Source of the DNA: Nectonema munidae
Lineage: Eukaryota > Nematomorpha > Nectonematoida > Nectonematidae
Length of the DNA: 64,000 bases
NCBI GenBank assembly: GCA_030549495.1
Contig: JAUIRK010000985.1
Location: forward strand, 62,001 to 126,000
Reading direction: 5' to 3'
Shown here: piece after piece, positions 45,810 to 56,707 of the stretch
Numbering within the stretch: the stretch's first letter is position 1
Layout of the letters: each line of letters opens with the position of its first letter
Position numbers and translations under genes: made by a program
Notes under the pieces: generated by a model
What the model was told of the DNA's origin: nothing
The model's database searches: none
What the model saw: only the letters and a program-made list of their open reading frames with translations

Positions 45810-47560
45810 AACAACTTAAAAGGTAATTAGGTTGTTTTTTGAACCAGTTAGTATACTTTTGGCTTAATAAATATTTTTTAATACTATATTTTAAAAACCT
45901 ATTGTTTGAAGTCATAGGCTAAATTTTATGCAACTAGCTTTTGATATGATTTTCTTTCTTAATTTTTAGTTTTATTAAAAACTCATCCGTTTTCACTTCT
46001 GTAGAATTCTTCAGATGATTAAAGTTTTAGTAACTTTAGGTTAAAAATTTTAATAGAAAGAAAAATTATTCCTTTTGAATATGATAGAAATTATAGCATG
46101 TTATAAAACTTATTTATCAGGAACATCTTTTTGTTATCATTTATATTAAAGTTTCAATCCAAATGGTTATTAATAGTAATTTTCATTAAATAATTAAGTT
46201 TCCAGCTACATGTTTTCTTAATTCAAACAATAATAATCATCTCCATATGTGTGCGTTCAATGATCTATCGTGTTATTTTCGATTCCTGTAGCGAGTTTTT
46301 CATAAATTCATACATTTGTTTACTCTTTATTTCGTATTTAAATACTCATTTTAATTTATACTATACAAACTTTGTTTAGTATAGATTTGGTTGAATTAAA
46401 CGGTGTGTGTTCGTGTTTTGATCTTTCCATAGTTTCATACACGCAGCATTTCCCAATTACCATATAAATTTAATTTATCAAATTAGTTTTTTATCGATTA
46501 CTTTTCCTTTATATATTTTTTATTCTAATTAATCTTGTTTAAGTCAAATATAAACACTGTAAAAATCGCTTATATCTATTAGTTAATATGGTCCTATATA
46601 CAGTAGCGTAGATAATTTTAATTTACGGGGGCATAGAAGGAGGTTCAAAGGGGCGTCATTTTTTATCTTTAACCGTATAGGATTTGTATTTTTGTTCTCG
46701 AAATTTGATTGAATGAATTTAATTTATTTTTAATGACACATTACAAATAATTTTAACATTTAAACATATTTTTAAACTTCCCACTAAAGAAAGCTAAAGC
46801 GATATGCCTTAGGATAATTTTAAGTTAAAGGATATATGCCATTTCTAGAATGGCATTTGTAGTTTTCTACATACATTAATGAAGAACATAATAAGATGTG
46901 TGTTTAGATGTGTTAGTTATGCACCAATGGCTCTATTTGATGGGAATTTGGGAGGGATTCAATGTGTAAATTGACGCTTGTCAGGTCAAGCCTGTTAACC
47001 ATCCGGTTACTATAGTTTGCCCAGCCAATCACTGATGTTCATATCCTAGGAACGGCTGGCGCACTGCCTGGCAGAATCATTTTTTAATTTGTCATTTTCG
47101 CTATCAACTCCTGTCATCACCCTACTACCACCAGGAGCGTCTGAAAGCACTTGGTAGAAGACTAAAGCAAAAGGTAAGTCGCAGGTTTTGTTCCCAAATG
47201 GGAATTTCCTCTGGAGAAAGGCGTTGGCGCTAACCCAAAGGAGATATGCTAGAAATTTTCCTTCATCCCCTGAAAGCGATCTCTAGGAAAGTGAATCTGT
47301 GGGAGATAATGATCCTCAAGAGAAAGACAAGCTGAGCGTTGTCTCAAATCTTATTTGAAGAGCAATAACTAGCAGAAGATTCTCACCTCCAAACCAAAAT
47401 GCTCAAAGAACTATGATCCAATCCCAAATGGGGAAGAAAAGCCAATGGTTAAAGCAAGGGTCTATCTCTAACGCAAAAGAATATAACGAAAAGCCAATGG
47501 ATTATCCGATTGCAAAAAAATGGCTCAATTTCCAGAAGAATATTCATAAAGTGTGTATAT
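45810..47560. other. Mostly AT-rich stretch with a GC-richer block
   Basis: No gene recognised. 46,605-46,660 looks like the tip of a hAT element (CAGTAGCGTAGATAATTT, then ACGGGGGCATAGAAGG). 46,980-47,400 is GC-richer and contains a possible polymerase III promoter on the minus strand. The short frame at 47,413-47,604 has no domain. Confidence 0.4.
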
Positions 47561-47573
47561 TTTTAATCACTAA

Positions 47574-49573
47574 CACTGTCCAACAAATTTTTGCTACAAG
47601 CTAAAATATATCATTTTCTAATAGTCCTAAAGTGTTATTTTCTAAAAAGTAATCTCTTTATATTCAAAATGCCTCCTATTTTTTGTTATTTGCGTTTTCG
47701 TAAATATATGTACCTATTATCTGTATATATAAAATCACAATACATGTACAAATAAAAGTATGAAAAACAAATTTATTTTTTATATTTATGTTTTTTTCTG
47801 TGAATATTTTCTTTTTCTTCTCTATACAATGTCCAACAATAGTCAACCAGCATATTCCGGATCGATTTTCCTTTGTAGCGTTTTTCAATTTTTTGAAATA
47901 TCTTTGTGAAATCTTTCATGTTCATCGCTTACATCTGATAGATTTTAAGAAAAAAACGACAAGTGGGAATCCAAAAAATGGACCTTTAGAGACATGCGAC
48001 AACCAAGCATTTCATAGGCTTTAATTAATTGAGAGACAATTAATTTGTAGTCTTCAGATTTATGGCCTCGTAAAAAATATTTGCAAACGTTTTTGAGACT
48101 TTTCCAAACATTAGCTTCGAACTCATTAAGGGTCTCGTCAAAGTTTTTATCCTCCATCAATTGCCGTATTTGGGGTCCAACGCATCACTTATTTTTGAAA
48201 ATTTGGCTTTCAAGTATAAAAAACTGGAGCCATCATGCTTGAGGGTTTTAAGATATTGTTTAACCAACCCGACTTTAATGTGAAGAGACGGCAATATAAT
48301 TTTTTCTTTATTTACTAAAGGCTTTTTTTACTATATTTCAGATCTCGATCTTTCTGGCCAAAGTTTTTGTTTGTAATGTTTGTTAGAATCTCGAGAATTC
48401 CATAGGCACAGATTTAAATCCGCACAGAGAAGCCAATTGTGCTCTTTGTATTTTACTTTTTCTAGTATAAATTTCAGGTTTTCATAGTTTCTTTTAAAGA
48501 GGCTAAATAAGCGATTGGTATTGATGGCAAAGCATTTCCTATATGTAAGAGTACAGCTTGGGTACTATTAACTGAAGAATCAATAAAAAGTCTCCATTTT
48601 GAAGCTTCATAAAATAAATTTAATTTTTCAAAGAGAGTATAAATATTGCTACAGTAGCACAAATTGTTTTCAAACAAAAAAATTCTTCCAAAACTTCAGA
48701 CCTTTAACGATATTTTGTTATTCTAGTTTCTCTGGTTAAAAGATTCTTTTCTTTCAACCGAGAAACTAAAATTTCACTCTGATGTTTAATCAAATTCAAA
48801 TCTTTAACTAAATCATTTAATTCACTTTGATTAAACACCATTGGCTCATTAAATGATGAGTTAGAAAAACGAAATGTTTCATCGCTTCTTTCACTATCAA
48901 ACTCGGTCTCAGAGCTTTCTGAAGAAAATTTTGATGAAACTGAAGGTGCAATCGGTATAGGAATCTCTTCAGAATGAGTTACTGGACGAATAGCGGAATT
49001 TAAATTTGGATAACTTACTTTATAGGCGCTTTTTGATGTTATACCTACAAAGTATATGTAAATACTAATACAAAAAATATTTATAAGCGAAAAAATTACC
49101 TCGTAATTCAGTCATGCAAAATAGCAGTCTGTGTAATGATCTGTAGGCTCTCTCCAAATCATTGGTATTCCAAATTGTAACTTTTGACTTTTATTTTTAG
49201 ACCATTTTGACAAAGAATTTAAACAAGTAGTACAGCATATATGTGGAGCCCAAGTTTTATCTTGGTCTCCCAATTTAATTCCAAAGTATAATTTATAAAG
49301 TTTTTTAACATAAGGTGTAATTTTTCTTTTATTTTTTTTAAATGTAACACAGCCACAAATGTAGCAAAAACTGTCGGGGTTAGTTTTTCATAAATTCCTA
49401 GCCATTTTAATATTGACTAATTTTAAGCTCCAAAAATTAAAAAAACCAAATTACTAAAAATTTAAGTCATTTTTTAAAAAAAGATTTTTAATTTCAAATT
49501 TGTCATAAAAAATGCATGAATAAAAGTTAGTTTCATTTTTGTAGTTAAAAAATTTTTTTTTTGTTGGACAGTG
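47574..49573. mobile_element. 2.0-kb DNA transposon with CACTG ends and 3-bp target duplication
   Basis: The element starts CACTGTCCAACAAATTTTT and ends with the inverted TTTGTTGGACAGTG. TAA stands on both sides (47,571-47,573 and 49,574-49,576). TIRs are about 14 bp perfect, with weaker pairing to about 30 bp. CACTR ends plus a 3-bp duplication are the pattern of the CMC (CACTA/EnSpm) group, but the encoded protein does not show the usual EnSpm transposase motifs I know, so class assignment is open. Confidence 0.75.
47780..49405 (-). pseudogene. Element-encoded protein with Cys-rich N-terminus, unclassified family
   Basis: The minus-strand reading starts MARNL, then a Cys-rich domain: DSFCYICGCVTFKK, YFGIKLGDQDKTWAPHICC, TTCLNSLSKWSKN, MIWREPTDHYTDCYF. 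A 55-bp GT-AG intron (49,045-49,099) follows, then YPNLNSAIRPVTHSEEIPIP, an acidic Ser-rich linker, SEILVSRLKEKNLL and, after a broken middle, FEANVWKSLKNVCKYFLRG, EMLGCRMSLKVHFLDSHLSF and SDVSDEHERFHKDI. The same architecture occurs as anonymous repeated genes in many arthropods and cnidarians. The CxxC...CCxxC part probably binds zinc. Several stops and shifts make it dead. A fragment of the N-terminal domain occurs at 7.8-8.1 kb. Confidence 0.72.
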
Positions 49574-50462
49574 TAATCACACACACATGGAAAATTCCCA
49601 TTTTTTACCATAAGTGCATCGAGAGTGCTTTTTTGATACGTCTCAATATCGTGTATAACTATAGTGTTATATGTTCGTCCATGCGATTCTTAGTTGTTGC
49701 AACTTGCATTTTAAAACTATATTTTATGATATTCACAATTCTCGTATGATTTAATGTATGGGCATTTCTTACATAATTAAATACTGGAGTAGAAAAACTT
49801 TCTGTTGTTATGTAACTTTTAGCATTTATACTTTTCTTTGGTTCCCAGGTTCAAGGTGGCAGAGATGGAAGTTCTTTTGTCAACTCTCTTTTTCTTAAAT
49901 TTTTAACCTGAATTTATTTGCTAATATCAAATTCTTTGATCACATCGGATGCATTTTCCATTCTAATTTTTTTGTGAAAACAATAAAAAAATATTATTAT
50001 TTTTTGTTTTGGAAAATTCTAGACTTATCTCATTAGATCATTTGAGTCTAGATGAGTATAACCTATGTTTGTTGCAATAAGTATAATAGTTTAGCTTTAA
50101 AAACAAAAAATTTTTATTTCAATATTATTTTCTTGTTTTTACTGATTATAAATTTTAAATATACCAATCTTACTTTGTCTAAACTTTTCTTTTTCAGAAA
50201 GATCCAATATGAATGAATGTTTTTTATGTTGTGAAACAATCATCAATTCATTTATTTTCTGTTATCTTTGTAAAGGAAAATACCATTTAAAATCCCAAAA
50301 TATAACAACCCAGAATTTTAATTTCATTAAAAAGATATCATTTCAATTTTTTGTGTATCAATTGTAATCTTGATCAAAATATACTTTATTCTTATGAAAA
50401 GGCTCTTGAATGGTTAACGAAAAAGGTGACCAAGAGAATTTCTTGATACTTTTTTTTTTTTA

Positions 50463-51153
50463 ATGGAATTGAAAAGAGCTGTTGATTTAGAGTCAATATT
50501 TCTCAGAAATGAAAGTTTAGTTTTTCAAAAGAACGTAAAATATTATAGAAGTATAGAAGTAATATTGACGATGTTCCGTCATTATAAATCAATTTTTATG
50601 GATGAAAATATCCTTTTTACAACAAGTCGCGATGGAAACTGTCTTTTTAATGCGATGTCTTTGTTTTTTGTTGAAAACGAATCCCTTTCAGCGAAAATTA
50701 GAGTTCTAACAGGAATATAAATTGTCAAGAATTATGATTTATTTTCAAAAAATAATGCTTGGAATAAAATTGGAAACCTAGATGAAGCAGTAGAAAACGT
50801 TTTGGTGAATAGAGGATGGTCAAACATCTTCACAATTAGTGCGCTTGTTAATGCCATCAAAATTCCGATGAAAATTCTTTATGCGTTTTATGACTCCACT
50901 TTCATGTTTTCACGAGATTTTTAATAAAATATTTTTACCTCATGGACAGATGGTTGCTGAGGAGTTCATATACATACTATTTACCTGTTCCTATTTTTCA
51001 GAAAATCGGAACACTAGATTTTATCCAAATCACTTTGTACCCCTGATAAATTATCATTCTGCTGATATGTATAATGATTGTATCGATATTGAAGATAATT
51101 ATTTTGAAAAAATGATGTTAAAGAATCTAAACTTGAGTAAATTAATGCACTGA
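50463..51153 (+). pseudogene. OTU-domain portion of the MULE
   Basis: Two open pieces (50,463-50,720 and 50,881-51,153) and the stretch between carry the OTU fold: catalytic Asp-Gly-Asn-Cys, LFNAMSLFF helix, the W-centred segment LVNRGWSNIFTISALVN and NHFVPL with the catalytic His. Such proteases cleave ubiquitin chains; in MULEs their role is unknown. A stop follows the first piece. Confidence 0.65.
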
Positions 51154-51648
51154 ACGGCAGGTCGAAACATATTTCTCTAGATCACACCTATTGCTTTGCA
51201 CACTCTTCATCTTGCAATCTTCCTTATTTAGCTTTGAAAAATAAGTTTCTATTCACAAAAAAATAGTATTCTTTTTTCACAGGTTCTGTGTCTCCCTTAA
51301 AAGAAACACCAAAAGGTCCCAAAGAACACATGGCTTTCTTAGTTACACCTATATACTTCAAATCGAGAACATGCTATTACGACGATTGTGGAAGTTGGCG
51401 ATATAACTGTTCAAAATACATCAATTATTTGCTAGATGAAAGCAAAAATTTGTATGAGTTCAGTGGCAAAGGCCAGTGTTAATTTTAAAATCGATATTAT
51501 TCAAAGCTAAAGGGTAATCCTAGTTAAGTAAGGCGTATTTTTCATTTTGTAAAAGTACCAGAACATTTCAATCATAACAACAAAATGACCTATGAATATA
51601 TTGGTACATATCCAGGCGAAAATAAATGAAATATAAATCAAAATAGCG

Positions 51649-52451
51649 TTGGAAACAAAATATAAAATTATACATGAATTAACTAAAGAAAAAACAGTTA
51701 GGAAAATTCATACAGAGTTATTATTGAAGGATTTTGTAATTAGAGACGCTAGATGCATAACAAATATGAAATATAATCTAAAAAAGGATTCTACTCCATA
51801 CCCAAGGAAAAACATGGCCTACGATATACAGAATGTTTTAAATGAAATATCACTTGGTGATGAATATATTAGAATTTCTGTTAATACGTCCAATAATCCC
51901 CCTTGCTTCATTTTCTACACAGACTTTCAAATGCAACATATGATTTCGACCGTGAATAATAAATATATTATAAGTAAAGACCACATTTAACTTGTCTTGT
52001 TATTTAACAATAATTGTCTTTAAAGAAAAAAAATCAAAAGAAATCATACTCTCCATAATCCAATAATCACAGGTCCTATATTTTTACACTGGAACGCTAC
52101 ATATGAAATTACTTCTTGTTTTTCAGCCATTTGGCAATGAAAATAGGCAATAGAAACATAGTCTTTTGTTGCGATGAAGAAAAGTCCATCATAAAAGCGA
52201 TTAAGTTAACTTTTCAAAATGCAAATATCGTTTTATGTTCAAGATATTTAAAACAAACACTTATAAGAAGGAACAATACATTTAAAATTTTATTAAATAA
52301 TGAATTTGATGACCTAGAAAATCTTTTTTTTGTAGTGATGGACAACTGGCGCAACTTAACTTTAATTGCTAACTATATTTTGAAAAAATATCAAAGCAGG
52401 TTTGGTGAATTTAAAACTTTATCAGTCAGATTGAAAAAAATAATCTGTTAG
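51649..52451 (+). pseudogene. MULE transposase portion
   Basis: The first frame (51,649-51,990) reads MAYDIQNVLNEISLGDEYIR and PPCFIFYTDFQMQHMISTVN, the segment before the first catalytic Asp in MULE transposases. The second (52,116-52,451) holds CDEEKSIIKAIKLTFQNAN, where related proteins have TDGE.A(I/L)...F, and the following Cys/Leu helix. The catalytic first block is lost in the gap. Confidence 0.6.
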
Positions 52452-53029
52452 CTAGACTGAACTTTCCAAATATACCTTTTAATTATATGAACAATCTTTG
52501 TGAGTCAAAGAATCACGTGATGAAAGTTTTAACTGATTGGAAATGTCAGAAAATAAGCAATCTAATCAGCTTGTTACACGAAGAAGTTAAAAGAGATGAA
52601 GTTTGACTCAGATCGGCTGTGGTTGGACAAAGCGAATATTTAATGGATTCATCTTTGAAATTTGCGAGAAAAAATGAGCCTCATAAAAGAAATTCTCAAA
52701 ATATCACCCATTTTTTCAGATGAAATGTTGATTATACCAAAAATGAATACCTGTGCTAAAAAACCTGGATGTAGTAAAGCTATCAAGTCGAGTAGCACAA
52801 GGAGTTTAAATAAAAATATTTTAAATTGATTTCACATATCAACAACAGAGTAGCGAACGAAAATATTAGTTTTAAATATCTTTGACGGGAAAGTACAAAA
52901 ATTCAAGACTTATAATTTTGATAAAATGTAAAACTATAGAATCAAAAAAACTAATTATACTTCATCTCATTATTCTGCCAATTTGATTGATCCAGCTAAC
53001 AAAAGTAAACAGTGGGGCATCAAATATTT

Positions 53030-53056
53030 AAAAAGCGGGGGGGGGGGGGGGGGTGG
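53030..53056. repeat. Poly-G tract
   Basis: A run of about 17 G (one T near the end) within AT-rich DNA at 53,037-53,054. It could form a G-quadruplex-like structure or be an assembly or replication-slippage product. The rest of 52,800-53,450 has no recognised feature. Confidence 0.8.
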
Positions 53057-53451
53057 ATAAAAACAATATTTTAAAAACCGTATTTTGCATAGAAATTTAA
53101 AAAATATAAAAACCTATGAGGTGGAGGCCAACGCCAACCTGACTTACTTCAAAAAAAGAAGAGAGTTCTACTGTCAAAAACGTGTTATTAAAGCAAATGT
53201 ATCTAATCACATAATTAAATTAACGTAATATAATTTACAAGCCTGAAACATTAGTCGACAATTTTTAAAAATTGATGATAAAATCGGAATTTTATGAAAA
53301 AAATATTAAGTAAATTGCACATCTTTATTTCAAAACTTAATAGCAAATTAATTTAAACAGAAAATGATTTTCAAATTTCGCGTTCAACAAGTTTTATCTT
53401 CTTGATTTTAATCCTAAATAAAACAAGAAATATAAATATTGCATATAATAC

Positions 53452-54745
53452 TTAATAAATAAGTTTCAAGCATGAGTGATTTGTGGAGTCTTCAGCATTT
53501 TTAACACATGTAAAGAATTTATACTTTGAGCGGTCATCTTTAATTAGGCAGGTGTGGGAGAGGTGTGCTAAAGAGCAAAATCTACATATCACTTCTTTTT
53601 TACAATTTGTAGTAGTATGTCCGAAAAGGAGACTCTTGCCACATTGAAGATATGATAAAAAAAAAAGCTTACATTTGATGATTTGCATCATTAAGAAAAA
53701 TGTAAAATTATTCTTATCCAGGAATGAGAATATTTCGGAATCAATTTTAAGCACAATGGTTTTTTTCCCATGTTTAATATTTTTGGACAAAACGATATCA
53801 AAAACCTTTCCTTCATCAACCATTATTTTTTATGACTTCATACTTGTTTTTAATCATTTCAATTATCAAATTTTTATCAATATTTTGTTCAACAATAAAA
53901 GAAATTTTAGGAATTAATAACTTGGTTCTTACCGTTTTGAGAGCTTCTTTTTTTTCAACAAATTATCAGTTTTAACAAGGCTTTTTTTATCAGGAAAACG
54001 TAGTCTATACACTTTTTTTTGTCTTTTTGTTTGAAGTCACTTAAACATTCTTCAAAAAAGCTGTTGTCTTTTCGGCTAAGTCATCTATTTTCATAGTTTC
54101 AGATCTAATATATAGGGTTTTTTTTGTTATCATTTTTATATATATTTTAAATAAAGACTGTGGAGATTTTTGATATTGATTATGTGAAGTTAACAACACT
54201 TGGGAATCTTTAATTTGATTTGTCACATATAATGAATTTACTGATTTAGTTGAGCCTTTAATGTGATTATCAAAACTTGTCTTTAAATTGAATATAGTTT
54301 TAATTTGTTCATTAACTTTTTCTTTCAGCTCGTTAACTACTTTTAATAAGCCATTAAAGGCTAAATTAGATTTATCTTCTTTTTTACAATCAAGATCACG
54401 ACAGTTATTACACTGCCATTTTAATCCTTGTTTGTTATATTTATCAAGAACTTTGAACAATAAAGGATTAAATTTTTGACATGTATAACATAGCCATTAA
54501 TCAAACGAATCACATTTAACAAGGTTAGACAATTTCTCATGGCAACATTCACAGTTCCAACTATCTTCAAATTTTAGCAAGAGAAGATATAGTACGTATA
54601 GGAAAAGAGGAAAAAGAATTTTAAAGAATACAATAAGTACATGAAAAAAGAAATAAACTAAAAGAACACAGGAGGAGAAATAAGGGTAAAAGGGATAATT
54701 ACTAATTGATAGTATTAGAAAGCAGTGGAAAAAAGAAGAATGCAA
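53452..54745 (-). pseudogene. LINE ORF1: PHD-like finger, coiled coil and zinc knuckles
   Basis: On the minus strand the order is a PHD-like Cys/His cluster (WNCECCHEKLSNLVKC, WLCYTCQKFNPLL, LKWQCNNC), a coiled coil (LLKVVNELKEKVNEQIKTIF), and, in the frame at 53,823-53,452, gag-like zinc knuckles (QCGKSLLFGHTTTNC, CRFCSLAHLSHTC, CVKNAEDSTNHSC). PHD finger, coiled coil and knuckles in this order are known for ORF1 of several LINE clades. Stops break it near 54,500 and between the two longer frames. No ORF2 follows. Confidence 0.72.
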
Positions 54746-55018
54746 AAAGAAATTGTTTTAAAAAATTTTAAATAGGTAAATTATGAAACCAACAGAAATG
54801 TTCGTTTTTGTAAAGTGTTATAAAAGCAGCTTATGCAAATCAGGCATTTGTACAATTTTCCACTATTGCTGAGGATATGTTGCTGAGTTTATATGTTCTT
54901 TTAGGGTGCTCCAGAACGGGGGGTAAAATTTCATAGTGCACTGATCCTTTCTCCACACCACTGATTGTTTTCGTGTTGCATTCTGCAGAACTACTAAAGT
55001 AAGAAAATACTGCAGGAG

Positions 55019-56339
55019 ATGGGAGGGAAGACAGTGGAGAGGGTTGCGATTCTGGTAACCGGTCAAGGATTCGAGAAGTTGCTGGGTATTCCAAGCGCTG
55101 CACGAAGTACTGGAGAAGCTCAGACTGCAGCGTGTCTGGAATTGCTTGAGTCTTGGAAGATTCGCGATGAAGTAGTCGGATTGGTCTTCGATACAAATGC
55201 AAGCAACACTGGCCTCCACAAGGGCGCATGCGCCCGGATCGAAGAAGGTCTTGGAAGGGAGTTGGCGATGTTGGCATGCCGCCATCATGTGTTGGAGATT
55301 GTTCTCTCTGACGTCTTTCGAGTCGTCTTTGGAGACACTGGAGGTCCGGAAGTCGCCCTTTTCAAGCGTTTCCAGAAAGAGTTGCCGACCATCAACCAGC
55401 AAGGATACACAGTGGCTGAGGATACCCTCTTCGAAGGACATCTGGAGCAGCTCCGCTCCCAGATGAAGGATTACCTGGCATCTGCCCTGGCTGATCCAAT
55501 GAAGTGTCCGCGCGAGGACTACTTCGAGTTCTTGCAGCTCACACCCCTGTTCCTCGGAGGGGGCACAACGACTCAACCATCGTTTCGTGCCCCTGGTGCC
55601 ATCCACCACGCGAGGTGGATGTCAAAGGGCATCTACTGCCTCAAAATGTTCCTGTTCCGACACCAGTTCAAGACAACGAAACGAGAGGAGCGGGATGTGA
55701 CTGTCATGGCGCTGTTCATTGCCCTGGTGTATGTCCGCTTTTGGCACGAATCTCCTCTGTCATCCCACGCCCCACAACGACATCATGATGCTGACTGAAC
55801 TCCAGAAGTACACAAACAAGATAAACGTCGCTGCAACCGCGAGCAATGCCCTCCAACGGCATCTCTGGTACTTGGCGGAAGACTTGGTCGGCTTTTCCCT
55901 GTTGGACGACCGGGTTCCAGACAAGATGAAGGCTGACTGCGTGACCCGGATGAAGACGGAAAATCCGATTGAAGATCACCCACGCCGGGCAAAAATCAAA
56001 GACACACGGGACATCCGCCTTGATGCCTTCTTCACCAAAAGGTCGTATCGTGGTTTTGACGTCCTGAAGAAAGGCGGAGCCCAGGAAGCGAAGCAGGGCT
56101 TCCTGCAGATGGATCCTTTGACTTGGAAGGGCGACAATCTGTACGAGGACTTTCAGGCCAGAGCCAAAATCCTGAGAGTGGTGAACGATGCAGCTGAACG
56201 TGGAGTGGCCCTGGCAGAGGCGTACAATGCGACGCTGACGAAGGATGAGGATCAGAAGCAATTCATCTTCCGTCTCGTTCACGAACACCGAATGGCCATT
56301 CCGACACCCTCAAAGACCAACCTGATGAAGAAAAAGTAA
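55019..56339 (+). pseudogene. GC-rich transposase-like gene of an unclassified family
   Basis: Two overlapping open frames (55,019-55,798 and 55,719-56,339) form one gene with a single frame change near 55.75 kb. The first reads VAILVTGQGFEKLLGIP, GLVFDTNASNTGLHKGAC, LGRELAMLACRHHVLEIVL, LFKRFQKELPTI and FRAPGAIHHARWMSKGIY. The second reads ASNALQRHLWYLAEDLVG and FLQMDPLTWKG. An Asp in (V/C)FDT.ASNTG and ACRHH..E suggest an RNase H-like nuclease fold, but no known class is confirmed. The same order is familiar from anonymous multi-copy genes in arthropods and cnidarians. It lacks the family's N-terminal part, but a good acceptor (ATACTGCAG) precedes 55,015. GC is near 53%, far above the AT-rich surroundings, and codon use is quite different. 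Confidence 0.7.
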
Positions 56340-56700
56340 AAAATGGGGCGACCCCTAAAAGAGAGACGAAATTTTGCATGTAATTCCTTTTCATGAAGTG
56401 TAATAAAATTAGCACTGTGGAGAGAAAGAATTATCATTTTCAGTTTTTTGGACCTTTAATATAATAAATCTATATATTAAAGTTTAAAATTTAATGCAGG
56501 ACTATATAAATGGACTATGAACCTTTATAATTATATAAGTTTAATTCATATTAATGAAGACATATTAATAAATCTAAAGATGATGCTTCAAATTTTTCAT
56601 AAATTAAAGATTAAATTCCAGCTATTTATTTTTTAATTTTAGTTTCTATTTTATTCCCATTCATAAGCGAAAACAAACATTCAGTCTTTATCCTTAACTT
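56340..56700. other. Spacer between the GC-rich gene and the KH gene
   Basis: AT-rich; must hold the promoter and 5' UTR of the KH-domain gene. No TATA box or terminal repeat of the GC-rich element could be assigned. Confidence 0.4.
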
Positions 56701-56707
56701 GCTAACA

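Larger units (their letters stand above)
50200..52800 (+). mobile_element. Mutator-like element (MULE) with zinc finger and OTU protease domain, decayed
   Basis: Along the plus strand come in order: a Cys/His finger (MNECFLCCETI, FCYLCKGKYH), an OTU-like cysteine protease start (TSRDGNCLFNAMSLFFVEN with the DGNC catalytic motif) and its His block (FYPNHFVPLI), a segment with YYDDCGSWRYN, a helix-rich part ending PPCFIFYTDFQMQH, the MULE transposase block FCCDEEKSIIKAIKLTFQ with NANIVLCSRYLKQ, and finally NNLCESKNHVMKVLTDWK. OTU plus MULE is the known combination of Kaonashi/KULP-type elements. The frame is broken many times and no TIRs were recognised. Confidence 0.7.

Noticed and set aside
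46960-47040. Possible polymerase III promoter on the minus strand (TAGTAACCGGATGGTTAACAGG)
   Set aside because: The B-box candidate is poor and no stem pairs; too weak to call a SINE.
54863-55609. Long minus-strand open frame of 248 codons (and a 145-codon one beside it)
   Set aside because: It is antisense to the GC-rich transposase-like gene, whose plus-strand frame has the conserved motifs. High GC lowers stop frequency on both strands.
55716-56288. Minus-strand open frame of 190 codons
   Set aside because: Same reason: shadow of the second half of the plus-strand gene, no motif of its own.
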